Positions 51,101 to 55,195 of a stretch of 64,000 nt of DNA are shown here, piece by piece; the stretch's first letter is position 1; each line of letters opens with the position of its first letter. The notes beneath the pieces were generated by a model. That model saw only the letters and a program-made list of their open reading frames with translations, ran no database searches and was not told where the DNA came from. The position numbers were made by a program, and so were the translations under genes. The stretch covers positions 17,800,348 to 17,864,347 of the forward strand of contig CAIIXF020000006.1 in NCBI GenBank assembly GCA_903813345.2. Reading direction: 5' to 3'. The DNA is from Owenia fusiformis (lineage: Eukaryota > Annelida > Polychaeta > Sabellida > Oweniidae).

Positions 51101-52377
51101 TATACAAATTAAAATATGCCCAGTAAAAGAAAATATTATCTGCCCAACACAAGAAAAGAAATTTCACTTTTTGTGATTTTACAACATGGGCTCTAGGGGG
51201 AATCTCCCCGACCTATAAGTCACATTTTCAAAGAAAATTGAATTTTCAAAGTTAATAAACTCTTTTCAAAACCACATTTCTCGATGTAATTCTACATGTA
51301 GATTCCAAATATGACATCAGTTTGACTGAATTTTGAATTTTTGATGACGTAAATCAAGATTATTTCTACTGACATCTAGTCCATCGATTTGTTCCAATGA
51401 GGTTCGTAAAGATGTTTCATTTCACTCTGGAAACATGATACCAAGAACAAAACGAGTGTTTGATGTGTTTTCTAAAACAATATAGATGAAAGTATATATA
51501 TATTTTTCAATCATATTGTTACCATTCAAAAGATGACCATTAGATTGACGATGTGTTAAATTTTTAGATTTTTTTGACTGGTTTAAGAGAAATGTGTGTT
51601 CAAAAAGTTTTCCATATCGATACCACTCCTTTCATATGCTGTTGCCTGGGTACAAAGGAGCCTTGCTCAAGAAGACATTTTCAAGATGGCCACCATATTT
51701 CAAAATGGCGGCCATTTTTGTAAAAAATGTTATCTTTGATAACTTAAATACCATTGAATGGATTTGGTTCAAAATTTTACACACTGATTCCTAGGGGCAT
51801 AGGAGCTCTGCTCGAGAAGGGATTTTCAAGATGGCAGCTAAATTTCAAAATGGCCGCCATTTTTGATAAAAGAATGTGACCTTTGATAACTCAAATACCA
51901 GTTGATGGATTTGGTTCAAATTCTATATGCTGATGCCTAGAGACAAAGAAGTTCTGCTCAAGAAGACATTCTTGATAATGCAAGTACCAGTTGACGGATT
52001 TGGATTAAATTGTATATGCTGATGCCTTGGGACATAGGAGCTCTGCTAAAGAAGAAATCTATAGATGACAGCTGAGTTTCAAAATGGCAACCATGTTTCA
52101 TAAAAACATAATCTTTGATAATTCAAATACCAGTGGATGGATTAGCATAAATTTTATATGGCTGCTATTTATCAAAACATGTTTTGTTCGGTGGGATTTG
52201 CTACTCCGTGAAGTAGCTGTTTTTCTAGTTCGTTTAGGTGATAAATGCCACCTAAATGAATAACTAAGATGTTGTACAAAAATTGCACCAGTTTATGAGG
52301 ATTAATTGAACTTGCATTCTTCTACACTTTTTATGTCCCCACCACATAGTGTGGGGCCATATTGTCGGCCTAGGCGC

Positions 52378-52439
<62 letters not shown>

Positions 52440-55195
52440 CCGTCTGTCCGTACGTCCGGCAGTTTTCTCCAAAACCGCTACAGATATCACCTTCAAATTT
52501 TCAGGGATAACTTATGAGTGCATACAGTTGTGGATGAAAAAAAATTAACTCAATACCTACTTCCTGTCGGCCATTTTGAAGTCAAATGCTAAAATCCTTG
52601 TCTGCAAACTTTAAGAAAAACGGCTTCACAGTTGCTTTTAAAACTTTAATATCTTGTTCAGCTCACTTCATTCTAGATCTGATTAGGTTTTGGACCTGTT
52701 AGCTCAGTCATGTCAGCCATTTTGAATGTTTTAAGAAAAGTTAGCGCACGATAATACTTTGTATCATATTGAATGGTGTTTTTCAGTTTTCATACTTAAA
52801 CTATTTCTTCGCTTTATAAATAATTTCAGGTGTACTTTGTTGTAAAAGCCTATGTTATTGTTAACAGTAGTTATATGTGATAATTTTGTAAAAAGAAATC
52901 AGCAAAAACTCATAATCACATTTTTATTGTCGGCCATTTTGGATTTTTCCGTCCTAAAATCTTGTCTGTAAAGTCTTGTCTACGCGTTTTCAGGTCAACC
53001 GTTTGGTAGATCAATTTCAAATTTTCAGGGATGATTCTTAGTATGAAAATCTAAATCTGATTAGTTTTTGGGCATTCTGGGTAAATGTCAAGGCAGCCAT
53101 TTTGGATTTTCCGTCCTAAAATCTTGTCTATAAAGTCTTGTCTACGCATTTTCAGGTGAACCGTTTGGTAGATCAATTTCAAATTTTCAGGGATGATTCT
53201 CAGTATGAAAATCTAGATCTGATTAGATTTTGGGCATTCTGGGTAAATGTCAAGGCAGCCATTTTGGATTTTCCGTCCTAAAATCTTGTCTGTAAAGTCT
53301 TGTCTACGCATTTCCAGGTGAACCGTTTGGTAGATCAATTTCAAATTTTCAGGGATGATTTTCAGTATGAAAATCTAGATCTGATTAGTTTTTTGGCATT
53401 CTGGATGAATGTCAAGGCAGCCATTTTGGATTTTCCGTCTTAAAATCTTGCCTGTAAAGTCTTGTCTACGCGTTTTTAGGTGAACCGTTTGGTAGATCAA
53501 TTTCAAATTTTCAGGGATGATTCTTAGTATGGAAATCTAGATCTGATTAGTTTTTGGGCATTCTGGATAAATGTCAAGGCAGCCATTTTGGATTTTCTGT
53601 CCTCAAATCTTGTCTGTAAAGTCTTGTTTACATGTTTTCTGGTTAACTGTGTGACGGATCAATTTCAAATTTTCAGGGGTGGTTCTTAGTATGAAAATCT
53701 AGAACTGACTAATTTTTTGGCATTCTGGGTAAATTTTAAGGCAGCCATTTTGGTTTTTCCGTCCTCAAATTGTGTCGGTAAAGTCTTGTCTACTCATTTT
53801 TAGGATAACCATTTGACGGGATCACCCATAGGTGGGGACATTTTGTACACATTTGTGTTCTTGTATTAAGGTTGGCAGAGTAGAATTAATTAACTTGGTT
53901 GGTTTGTATATAGATCCAAAGTTGTGCCACTACTAAGGCCAACTTTAAAGGTTTACCTGATACCCCCTCCCCCATGCAGTAAGGGTCAGGAACAAAGTAT
54001 TTTAGGGATTTTGACATAGTACTTTGTCCTGGGAGTTGGGACTTTTGAAATGCATATTCCCAGTAATGAGAATCTTGTTTATATTTGAGTAATGAGAATC
54101 TTGTTTATATTTGATCAGCTATTATTGCTCCCAGGGTAGAGAAGTTTACCCACCAGGTTGTCCCCAGGGTAGGCAATTTGACAGCCAATTTTTTTATTTT
54201 GTTAAAACCCCACCCCTCTCTGCATGGGGGACTCGAGCAGACCTTTGATCGAATGGTGCATTAGTGAACAGTTTTCTGTGATTCTCTGTTAATGTTAACA
54301 TTGGGAGGTACATTTTCATTGAACTTTTCCAAGCTAAATATTGGCAGTTTTGTATTAATTTGTATAGTAACATGGAACTTTATTCCAGGGCATCTATGGA
54401 CAGTTTTGTGCAATGGACAAATGGGTCTTTCCATATCAAAGAGGGGGAGCTTAGGCAGAAAGAATTAGGACGTGTTGAGATGGACCCAATCAACGGCCTT
54501 TTTATCCACAGTTTGAAACCTCAAGATACTGCTATGTATAGCTGCTACGTTAATGCCAAACTAACCATGATGTTCCGTGTCAAAGGTAAGAAAGTGATCC
54601 ACACAAAACCTTCTTACTATAAAGTATGGACCGTGATATGTCTTTCATCTGATGAGCTGGCACCATCTCTCTGGCTATATCTTAGATTTAAAATATGTCT
54701 TGACTGTTTGTACAGCTTCAGCACAAAGCATTGTATATTATCAAGTCACTATTTAAAATTATGACTAGGATTGTTGCTATTTGGATGGTGTGAAATCATG
54801 TGCTTGCTCTTCTACTTGCAGTGATCCTAACACCCCCTGATGGAGAAAAAGCCGCTGCCCGCTTGTATGTTGGGCTCACTTGTGCATTCAACTTCCTCAT
54901 CTTTCTAGGGGTGACCATCATACGCTATAAACAACGCATGGTGCAAATAGAGCAACCAGTTAGACATTTATCTAAACATGATCACTTACAATCATGGAAC
55001 AACAGTATTAGAGGTAACAGTTACAAAAGTAACTATAGTAGCAGCCAGAAACCATCAAAGCTGCAACTGACTGAAAGTTTGCTTGGAGGGAAAGAGGAGG
55101 AAAGTTTAGATAATGAAAAACCTCAACTTACATGTAATAGCAACAGTGGTGACAATAAAAGTTACAACAGTTACCATGATGATAATGGACATTAA
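6137..55195 (+). CDS. FAM187A: FAM187-like Ig/TSP-like single-pass membrane protein, whole gene (14 coding exons)
   Basis: Exons 6137-6176, 6463-6648, 7192-7323, 13601-13724, 19131-19294, 20835-20900, 28254-28283, 34958-35005, 40906-41004, 45295-45477, 47698-47790, 48906-48963, 54389-54585 and 54822-55195 join in frame to about 597 codons, all with AG/GT boundaries. Seen: signal peptide (residues about 1-17), an Ig domain (about 140-237) with LTCHYC, a Trp in LWYKRE and DEGTYNC, a WGTWGPC module (about 264-297), a second Ig domain (about 390-473) with LFCPG, VQW and DTAMYSCY, one hydrophobic helix (about 484-506) and a Ser/Asn-rich tail. This order, plus the CPGA motif and the Trp-rich Cys module between the Ig domains, is what I know of FAM187A/B. 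The protein is longer than the mammalian one (about 410 residues), mainly through exons 2-3. Its function is unknown; a cell-surface receptor or adhesion role is inferred from the topology. Confidence 0.75.
6463..6648 (+). CDS. FAM187A: FAM187-like exon 2
   Basis: Acceptor TTTCAG at 6457-6462, donor AATG|GTAAGT at 6649. Encodes 62 codons, starting VCKAATIVKIEVANGES and ending near VVLSYKENG. It starts and ends in phase 1, so it can be skipped in frame. This N-terminal extracellular stretch has no counterpart that I recall in the mammalian protein. Confidence 0.75.
6649..7191 (+). other. Intron 2, no recognised element
   Basis: AT-rich intronic sequence with nothing recognisable beyond the splice sites. 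Confidence 0.6.
7192..7323 (+). CDS. FAM187A: FAM187-like exon 3
   Basis: Acceptor CTTTCAG ending at 7191, donor GGA|GTAAGT at 7324. Encodes a basic segment with KARIQKKVSK and RFSKRFRREVDLDGDLPEW. RFRR before an acidic stretch resembles a furin-type processing site; cleavage there is only inferred. Phase 1 at both ends. Confidence 0.75.
7796..9548 (+). mobile_element. Foldback MITE I1 with nested insertion
   Basis: The left end (AAAGGATTCATATCAACATG, then ATTTCTCTTAAACCAGTCAT) and the right end (CCATATCGATACCAACCCTT) match the terminal inverted repeats of copies I2 and I3. Sequence after about 8290 departs from I2: it contains two GGGACGGAGGGGGG stretches and family C monomers before I1 resumes near 9440. 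It has no coding capacity. Confidence 0.6.
8768..9425 (+). mobile_element. Family C internal monomers inside I1
   Basis: Four tandem units of about 165 bp with CTACAGGTTTCCAGCCAAAC and GGTGGCCATTTTGGATTTTC. A diverged subfamily of the family C core; no clear terminus is seen. Confidence 0.6.
10195..13071 (+). mobile_element. LTR-like (TRIM-like) element T inside Helitron A2
   Basis: Two direct repeats of 457 bp, left 10195-10254 plus 11612-12008 and right 12615-13071, flank a 606-bp internal region. The whole is bordered by the 5-bp duplication TAAAG (10190-10194 and 13072-13076). The repeats begin GTTGAAGACCACAG and end GGACTATATCC, and I see one difference (GAGATAAAT versus GAAATAAAT). No gag or pol is encoded and no tRNA primer site is evident, so TRIM is a structural label. 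A segmental duplication is the alternative. Confidence 0.6.
10255..11609 (+). mobile_element. GGTCTA-rich inverted-repeat element U
   Basis: Ends CCCAGCCTATCGTCAGG and CCTGATGATAGGCTGGG are inverted copies. It interrupts the left T repeat at CTGTATCTT|ATTAACG; the right T repeat is the intact empty site, showing a 2-bp TT duplication. The interior is built of many degenerate copies of AGGTCTA and TTTTGGTCTA in both orientations, with no ORF. Superfamily unknown. Confidence 0.65.
13601..13724 (+). CDS. FAM187A: FAM187-like exon 4: first half of Ig domain 1
   Basis: Acceptor GTTTCCTCAG ending at 13600, donor TATTG|GTAAGT at 13725. Encodes RNDEDCKQTLEQ through GETLRLTCHY and stops two bases into the codon after Tyr. 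The LxLxC motif is the B strand of an Ig fold. The acceptor lies 82 bp after the 3' end of Helitron A2. Confidence 0.8.
14398..15589 (+). mobile_element. Helitron-like element A3
   Basis: Starts A|TCCCATCGAACGAAGTTCG and ends CTGG|T. The ACGCTTTGGCGT hairpin lies 10 nt before the end. A TCCG/TACG tract spans 14438-14514, followed by five or so 150-bp monomers. A clean 1192-bp copy, useful as a type example. Confidence 0.8.
14438..14514 (+). repeat. (TCCG)n microsatellite with TACG variants
   Basis: Near-uninterrupted TCCG units with a TACGTACG stretch in the middle, at the same relative place as in every family A and B element. Translations rich in Arg-Thr-Asp-Gly come from this tract and are not genes. 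Confidence 0.9.
16079..18104 (+). mobile_element. MULE-like element E (2.0 kb)
   Basis: Inverted repeats of about 75 bp begin GGTTATAATGAAAACACGC and continue with alternating GCGC-rich words. The element is flanked by a perfect 9-bp duplication CCAAAATAA (16070-16078, 18105-18113). A 9-bp duplication with long inverted repeats is typical of Mutator-like elements. No transposase ORF; non-autonomous. Confidence 0.75.
16813..16969 (+). mobile_element. Short inverted-repeat element N inside E
   Basis: GCCCGTAGCCAG and CTGGCTACGGGC are inverted near the ends, and GTTGTGGGGG borders both sides as an approximately 10-bp direct repeat. Too short to code. The family resembles the CAGGGGCGTAGCC-type hAT or MULE MITEs. 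Confidence 0.5.
18354..19130 (+). other. Intron 4 remainder
   Basis: Contains a short imprecise tandem of AGGTGTTCAT-like words (about 18650-18725) and AT-rich unique DNA. No other feature seen. Confidence 0.5.
19131..19294 (+). CDS. FAM187A: FAM187-like exon 5: middle of Ig domain 1
   Basis: Acceptor CATCGTTACAG ending at 19130, donor GGAG|GTAAGT at 19295. The first base completes a Cys codon, giving LTCHYCGKHDDEE, then LSKLWYKREHGDENFEEL with the core Trp. An acidic DLDMHDDDEF run and LVVKHFQGG follow. The alternative acceptor 53 bp upstream would create a stop codon and was excluded by phase. Confidence 0.8.
19295..20834 (+). other. Intron 5
   Basis: Mostly unique AT-rich DNA. AGGGTCTTGTCACAC at about 19397 and ACAAGACCCTCT at about 19580 could be the inverted ends of a MITE of roughly 200 bp, but the match is too short to call. 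CTCACTTGACGCGGCTCGCTT at about 20600 is a repeat-like GC-rich word. Confidence 0.4.
20835..20900 (+). CDS. FAM187A: FAM187-like exon 6: F strand of Ig domain 1
   Basis: Acceptor TATTCACAG ending at 20834, donor GATG|GTAAGT at 20901. Encodes GDEGTYNCKSVNGQTNFLYR. DEGTYNC is the classic Asp-x-Gly-x-Tyr-x-Cys motif whose Cys pairs with the Cys in exon 4. Only 66 bp, phase 1 at both ends. Confidence 0.85.
22241..23509 (+). mobile_element. Helitron-like element A4, with a related empty site nearby
   Basis: Starts TCCCATCGAACGAAGTTCG after ATTTTTAATTA and ends GTTGTTCTGG before TTTTTCAATTTGGCGG. The unfilled counterpart is 24600-24640 (TTTTGAATTTTTCAATTTGG). A TCCG/TACG tract lies at 22279-22338. 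About six monomers. Confidence 0.8.
24013..24529 (+). mobile_element. hAT-like MITE S
   Basis: Ends TAGGGGTGGGACGG and CCGTCCCATCCCTA are inverted, with a perfect 8-bp duplication ATTTTTAC (24005-24012, 24530-24537). Runs of CCGAACCGAACCG and CGGATCGGTTTTCGG form subterminal repeats. 517 bp, non-coding. Confidence 0.8.
26519..27240 (+). mobile_element. Foldback MITE I2
   Basis: AAAGGTGTAGTATCGATATGG and CCATATCGATACCTATCCTTT are the inverted ends. Both arms continue with CTTAAACCAG and TTGGTTTAAGAG, and inner arms around CATATGTTCGGAATGAAATG and AAGACATTTTATTTCATTC also pair. 722 bp, non-coding. Confidence 0.7.
27449..27745 (+). mobile_element. hAT-like MITE Z
   Basis: CATGGGCGTAGAGC and GCGCTACGCCCATG ends with a perfect 8-bp duplication CTTACCAT (27441-27448, 27746-27753). 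Contains a GC-rich GGGGTCCGGGGGTATGCTCC stretch. Non-coding. Confidence 0.8.
28254..28283 (+). CDS. FAM187A: FAM187-like exon 7: 30-bp microexon
   Basis: Acceptor CTTATTTTCAG ending at 28253, donor TTTG|GTAGGT at 28284. Encodes GLVEPAIKRF. A second GT six bases later (AG|GTAATT) would put a stop into exon 8, so the first donor is preferred. Phase 1 at both ends. Very small, so less certain than its neighbours. Confidence 0.6.
28284..30430 (+). other. Intron 7, part before the LINE
   Basis: Unique-looking AT-rich DNA to about 29960, then a degenerate tandem of AATGGTTG words to about 30215. No exon or RNA gene seen. Confidence 0.5.
29990..30215 (+). repeat. Degenerate AATGGTTG/CAACCATT tandem
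   Basis: At least ten spaced copies of AATGGTT or CAACCATT in both orientations within 225 bp. Low-complexity, function unknown. Confidence 0.6.
30552..31158 (+). mobile_element. Insertion O with complex hairpin in the LINE coding region
   Basis: Flanked by ATACTTACA (30543-30551) and GTACTAACA (31159-31167), a 9-bp pair with two differences. Removing O and one copy restores the LINE frame (NWNEILTKSDVNLAYIKF). The first 170 bp form nested palindromes: TACAATTG and GACCTCTCC pair with GGAGAGGTC and ACAATTG, and AAACTACTGTTGAC pairs with its inverse. The rest is unique, with two partial copies of GCGGTCAA and CCCATGATKCACA words. Confidence 0.65.
31261..33183 (+). pseudogene. LINE reverse transcriptase ORF (640 codons open, element 5'-truncated)
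   Basis: Seen: KPWLTQG linker, NYRPISLLS, LDLSKAFDTIDH, GVPQGSVLGPVLF and IFADDTNI, the ordered blocks of a non-LTR reverse transcriptase with catalytic F(A)DD. FLGVMIDNKLNW and a C-terminal Leu/Ile-rich region follow. Blocks fit the Jockey/CR1-like broad group; I cannot name the clade. Between SGIFPDKLK and NYRPISLL about 15 residues that relatives have (the PI-KKGD block) are absent, an in-frame deletion. True coding begins upstream of the Met, since the frame continues past O to about 30432. Not functional for lack of endonuclease. Confidence 0.85.
33358..34699 (+). mobile_element. Helitron-like element B1 in the LINE 3' UTR
   Basis: Starts A|TCCCACCGAACGAAGTTTG and ends TGTTTTTCTAG|T. 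The hairpin ACTCC-GT-GGAGT is 10 nt before CTAG. A TCCG/TTCG tract is at about 33393-33455. Body monomers of about 160 bp carry AAAATGGCGGCCATTTT or variants and TTTGATAACTCAAATACC. Confidence 0.75.
34958..35005 (+). CDS. FAM187A: FAM187-like exon 8
   Basis: Acceptor ATTTCATTTCAG ending at 34957, donor CTCAG|GTAAGT at 35006. Encodes VAKDIPNFLQPSDPIS, a linker before the Cys-rich module. Phase 1 at both ends. It lies about 120 bp after the poly-A tail of the LINE. Confidence 0.7.
35419..36218 (+). mobile_element. MULE-like element L inside K1
   Basis: Inverted ends of about 75 bp with GGGTTTGTAGAAGAAACC, then CTCCATGCTGGGTTCAAAC and GGTACCCGGTAC. Flanks ATGCTCGGG and ATGCTCGCG are a 9-bp duplication with one change; K2 shows the empty site. 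Carries M. Confidence 0.7.
35655..35886 (+). mobile_element. hAT-like MITE M inside L
   Basis: CAGGGGCGTAGCCAGC and CTGGCTACGCCTATG ends, with ACATT on both sides (5-bp). 232 bp, non-coding. Confidence 0.6.
36422..37105 (+). other. Intron 8, unique segment
   Basis: AT-rich sequence with no recognised element. Confidence 0.5.
37785..40124 (+). mobile_element. Helitron-like element A5, with MULE H inside
   Basis: Starts A|TCCCATCAAATGAAGTTCG and ends GTTGTTCTGG|T with the ACGCTTTGGCGT hairpin. A TCCG/TCCA tract is at about 37823-37907. About eight diverged monomers; interrupted by H at 39001-39855. Confidence 0.75.
39001..39855 (+). mobile_element. MULE-like foldback element H inside A5
   Basis: TAGTCATATAAATC and GATTTATATGACTA ends, perfect 9-bp duplication ATGACATTT (38992-39000, 39856-39864). 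The inverted arms are long (over 200 bp), including GTAAAACGCTTG against CAAGCGTTTTAC. Non-coding. Confidence 0.8.
40278..40596 (+). mobile_element. hAT-like MITE J1
   Basis: CAGGCCTGTCAACT and AGTTGACAGGCCTG ends with 6-bp duplication TAATGG on both sides. Internal words TTGCGTATTTGTCACGCAT and TGTCACGCAAATACGCA pair; then AGGTGTTCAA-type short repeats. 319 bp. Confidence 0.75.
40906..41004 (+). CDS. FAM187A: FAM187-like exon 9: WGxWGPC thrombospondin-like module
   Basis: Acceptor TACTATTGCAG ending at 40905, donor AAAGG|GTAACT at 41005. Encodes DEKDGNWRQFTKWGTWGPC and GNECGKQGERQRKG. The Trp ladder, paired Cys and basic GERQRKG followed by IC at the next exon resemble a minimal TSP1 repeat and the matching WxxC segment of FAM187 proteins. 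MITE D2 starts 7 bp inside the following intron. Confidence 0.8.
41012..41830 (+). mobile_element. Tc1/mariner-like MITE D2
   Basis: TA|GAGCCAACAAAAAGTTC at the left and TTTTGGTTAGCTC at the right. Inner arms (TATTCTTACTGCTGGAAATG against CATTTTCAATAGTAAGAATG) pair. Starts 7 bp after exon 9. Contains a 0.4-kb E-like insertion. Confidence 0.65.
41103..41528 (+). mobile_element. E-like element (second copy) inside D2
   Basis: TTATAATGAAAACATGCGC at the left and CTCATTATAACC at the right match the E termini, and GCGCTAAGCACTAATGCGCC resembles the E subterminal words. Ends partly eroded; duplication unclear. Confidence 0.55.
41998..42310 (+). mobile_element. Helitron-like element B2, 5' portion
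   Basis: Starts A|TCCCACCGAGCGAAGTTTG. The TCCG tract is almost lost. It is followed by B-type monomers and then runs into a family C start. A B-type 3' end lies at 45263, but I cannot show that the two belong together. Confidence 0.6.
42317..43050 (+). mobile_element. Family C element, diverged copy
   Basis: TTCCCCACCGGATAGTGTGG start, GTCCATCCGTCC tract, then four monomers with GGATTTTCCATCCTAAAATC-type words. The 3' terminus is not recognised. Confidence 0.6.
43112..43537 (+). mobile_element. hAT-like MITE J2
   Basis: CAGGCCTGTCAACTG and AGTTGACAGCCCTG ends, 6-bp duplication CATACA on both sides (43106-43111, 43538-43543). Longer than J1 by internal AAATACGAACG-type sequence. Confidence 0.75.
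43640..44893 (+). mobile_element. Degenerate Helitron-like element A7
   Basis: GTCCATCCGTATATACGTCC tract, AACTCAAATACC, the monomers and a 3' end GTTCAATGGGATTTGCTACA with TTGCTGTTGTCTAT show an old family A copy. The 5' TC terminus is not preserved. Interrupted by K2. Confidence 0.6.
44153..44633 (+). mobile_element. MULE-like MITE K2 inside A7
   Basis: GGCTTTGTATAAAAAACC and GGTTTTTTATACAAAGCC ends, perfect 9-bp duplication ATGGCACAC on each side. This is K1 without the L insertion. 481 bp. Confidence 0.8.
45214..45263 (+). mobile_element. Helitron-B 3' terminus next to exon 10
   Basis: TTTCGGTGAGACTTGCTACTCCATGGAGTG-type end: hairpin ACTCC-AT-GGAGT followed by TGCTGTCTTCTAG. It ends 31 bp before exon 10. 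Confidence 0.65.
45295..45477 (+). CDS. FAM187A: FAM187-like exon 10
   Basis: Acceptor CCTTATTATTATAG ending at 45294, donor AAAG|GTGAGC at 45478. Encodes GICLVEPFEKWRKVNPDYL through IEVEHCIVECK; four Cys residues likely pair within this segment or with exon 9. Only 31 bp separate the acceptor from a Helitron-B 3' terminus, so the branch point must lie in or beside transposon sequence. Confidence 0.8.
45772..45939 (+). repeat. Palindrome P2 with GAGCGCAGCGAATGAG core
   Basis: TAGGATAAAT, GATATCCTATGATTTT and ATCTCCAC arms pair with GTGGAGAT, AAAATCATAGGATATC and ATTTATCC around the core at about 45850-45868. Confidence 0.7.
46090..46830 (+). repeat. Palindrome P3 and AT-rich inverted segments
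   Basis: Long runs of TTTTCAAAATTTC-type sequence at 46090-46270 face AAATTTTGAAATTT-type sequence at 46560-46700. Between them lies a palindrome with AATATCCTATGGTTTTG and GATATCTTCAT arms around GAGTGAGCGCAGCGAATGAG (about 46462-46481). At 46717-46824 three AACCATCGAATATCACTTTT units are followed by two inverted ones. Confidence 0.65.
46905..47560 (+). repeat. Palindromes P4-P6
   Basis: A truncated P3-like arm (46905-46982), P5 (47258-47385; GCGGGACATAT arms, core near TCCTCGTTGGAGCGGGAC) and P6 (47430-47545; TTTTTGATACAGGGTATAT arms, core CCCGAGGGACCGTAGGGATC). P5 lies between inverted copies of GTACCTGATGAGGT (47022-47035 and 47391-47404). Confidence 0.65.
47698..47790 (+). CDS. FAM187A: FAM187-like exon 11
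   Basis: Acceptor TTTCTTTTAG ending at 47697, donor CCAG|GTATGT at 47791. Encodes ETNQGSKLNINSEESFKNV through LKNKPKP, a low-complexity linker between the Cys module and Ig domain 2. Phase 1 at both ends. Confidence 0.7.
48003..48180 (+). repeat. D-type right-arm fragment with a short tandem duplication
   Basis: GAGAGTATTGGTAGAATCC to TTTTGGTTAGCTCTGTTAAG matches the D2 right arm; the last part with CCCTGTATACACTGGCA is then duplicated once. Confidence 0.6.
48480..48880 (+). repeat. Dispersed repeat Y, copy 1
   Basis: GTAGGTAGTTACCAGTTTGCC, TTTCACTTTTTGTGATTTT and AAAATTACATTTTCAAAGTT words recur at 50950-51410 inside I3. Type unknown. Confidence 0.55.
48906..48963 (+). CDS. FAM187A: FAM187-like exon 12: first strand pair of Ig domain 2
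   Basis: Acceptor TCTATTCCAG ending at 48905, donor CCCGG|GTATGT at 48964. Encodes VQTTTIEEHVGKSVKLFCP, with GxSVxLxC as the Ig B strand. It ends in phase 2 just after the Cys, as exon 4 does in the first Ig domain. Confidence 0.8.
49110..50471 (+). mobile_element. Helitron-like element A6
   Basis: Starts A|TCCCATCGAACGAAGTTCG; ends GTTGTTTTGG, where the usual CTGG has become TTGG. TCCG/TACG tract at 49149-49242. About six monomers with GGCGGCCATTTTGAAAAATG. Helitron B3 starts 4 bp after it. Confidence 0.75.
49149..49242 (+). repeat. (TCCG)n/(TACG)n microsatellite in A6
   Basis: Alternating TCCG and TACG tetramers over about 94 bp, the longest such tract in the window. Confidence 0.9.
50475..52228 (+). 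mobile_element. Helitron-like element B3, with MITE I3 inside
   Basis: Starts A|TCCCACCGAACGAAGTTCG directly after A6 and ends GCTGTTTTTCTAG|T. The hairpin is slightly eroded (ACTCCGTGAAGT). Short TCCG/TTCG tract. I3 interrupts a monomer at GGATTTGGTTC. Confidence 0.7.
50735..51632 (+). mobile_element. Foldback MITE I3 with repeat Y inside
   Basis: AAAGGAGTGGTATCGATATGG and CCATATCGATACCACTCCTTT are perfect inverted ends of 21 bp. Y copy 2 occupies about 50950-51410. Confidence 0.75.
52334..53864 (+). mobile_element. Family C element, intact copy
   Basis: TGTCCCCACCACATAGTGTG at the start with its own CCCCAC-GTGGGG hairpin, a (TCTG)n tract, a unique arm, five to six 162-bp monomers, then GGTGGGGACA and the hairpin ACACA-TT-TGTGT before TCTTGT. 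Layout parallels families A and B, but no clear CTRR end. Confidence 0.7.
52379..52440 (+). repeat. (TCTG)n microsatellite
   Basis: About 15 tetramers, mostly TCTG with TCCG near the right end, inside the family C 5' arm. Confidence 0.9.
53865..54388 (+). other. Intron 12 end
   Basis: Mostly unique. A 26-bp unit AGTAATGAGAATCTTGTTTA followed by TATTTG is present twice in tandem at about 54062-54113. Confidence 0.6.
54389..54585 (+). CDS. FAM187A: FAM187-like exon 13: body of Ig domain 2
   Basis: Acceptor TTTATTCCAG ending at 54388 gives CPGASMDSFVQW, matching the CPGA...W spacing of FAM187 relatives. An in-frame acceptor 21 bp upstream (TTTGTATAG, exon from 54368) would add seven residues. 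The exon continues with TNGSFHIKEGE, KELGRVEMDPINGLFIHSL and DTAMYSCYVNAK, the F-strand Cys motif. Donor AAAG|GTAAGA at 54586. Confidence 0.8.
54822..55195 (+). CDS. FAM187A: FAM187-like exon 14: transmembrane helix and cytoplasmic tail
   Basis: Acceptor CTACTTGCAG ending at 54821. Encodes VILTPPDGEKAAARLYVG, then a helix LTCAFNFLIFLGVTII, a basic stop-transfer RYKQRM and about 90 residues rich in Ser, Asn and Lys, ending at TAA 55193-55195. A likely polyadenylation signal AATAAA lies at 55403-55408. Confidence 0.85.

Noticed and set aside
52302-52548. Open frames rich in RTDGRTDG or SVCLSVCLSV on both strands (also at 22071, 33143, 37714, 49078, 50290)
   Set aside because: They are translations of the (TCCG)n and (TCTG)n tracts in Helitron-like elements, with no conserved protein.
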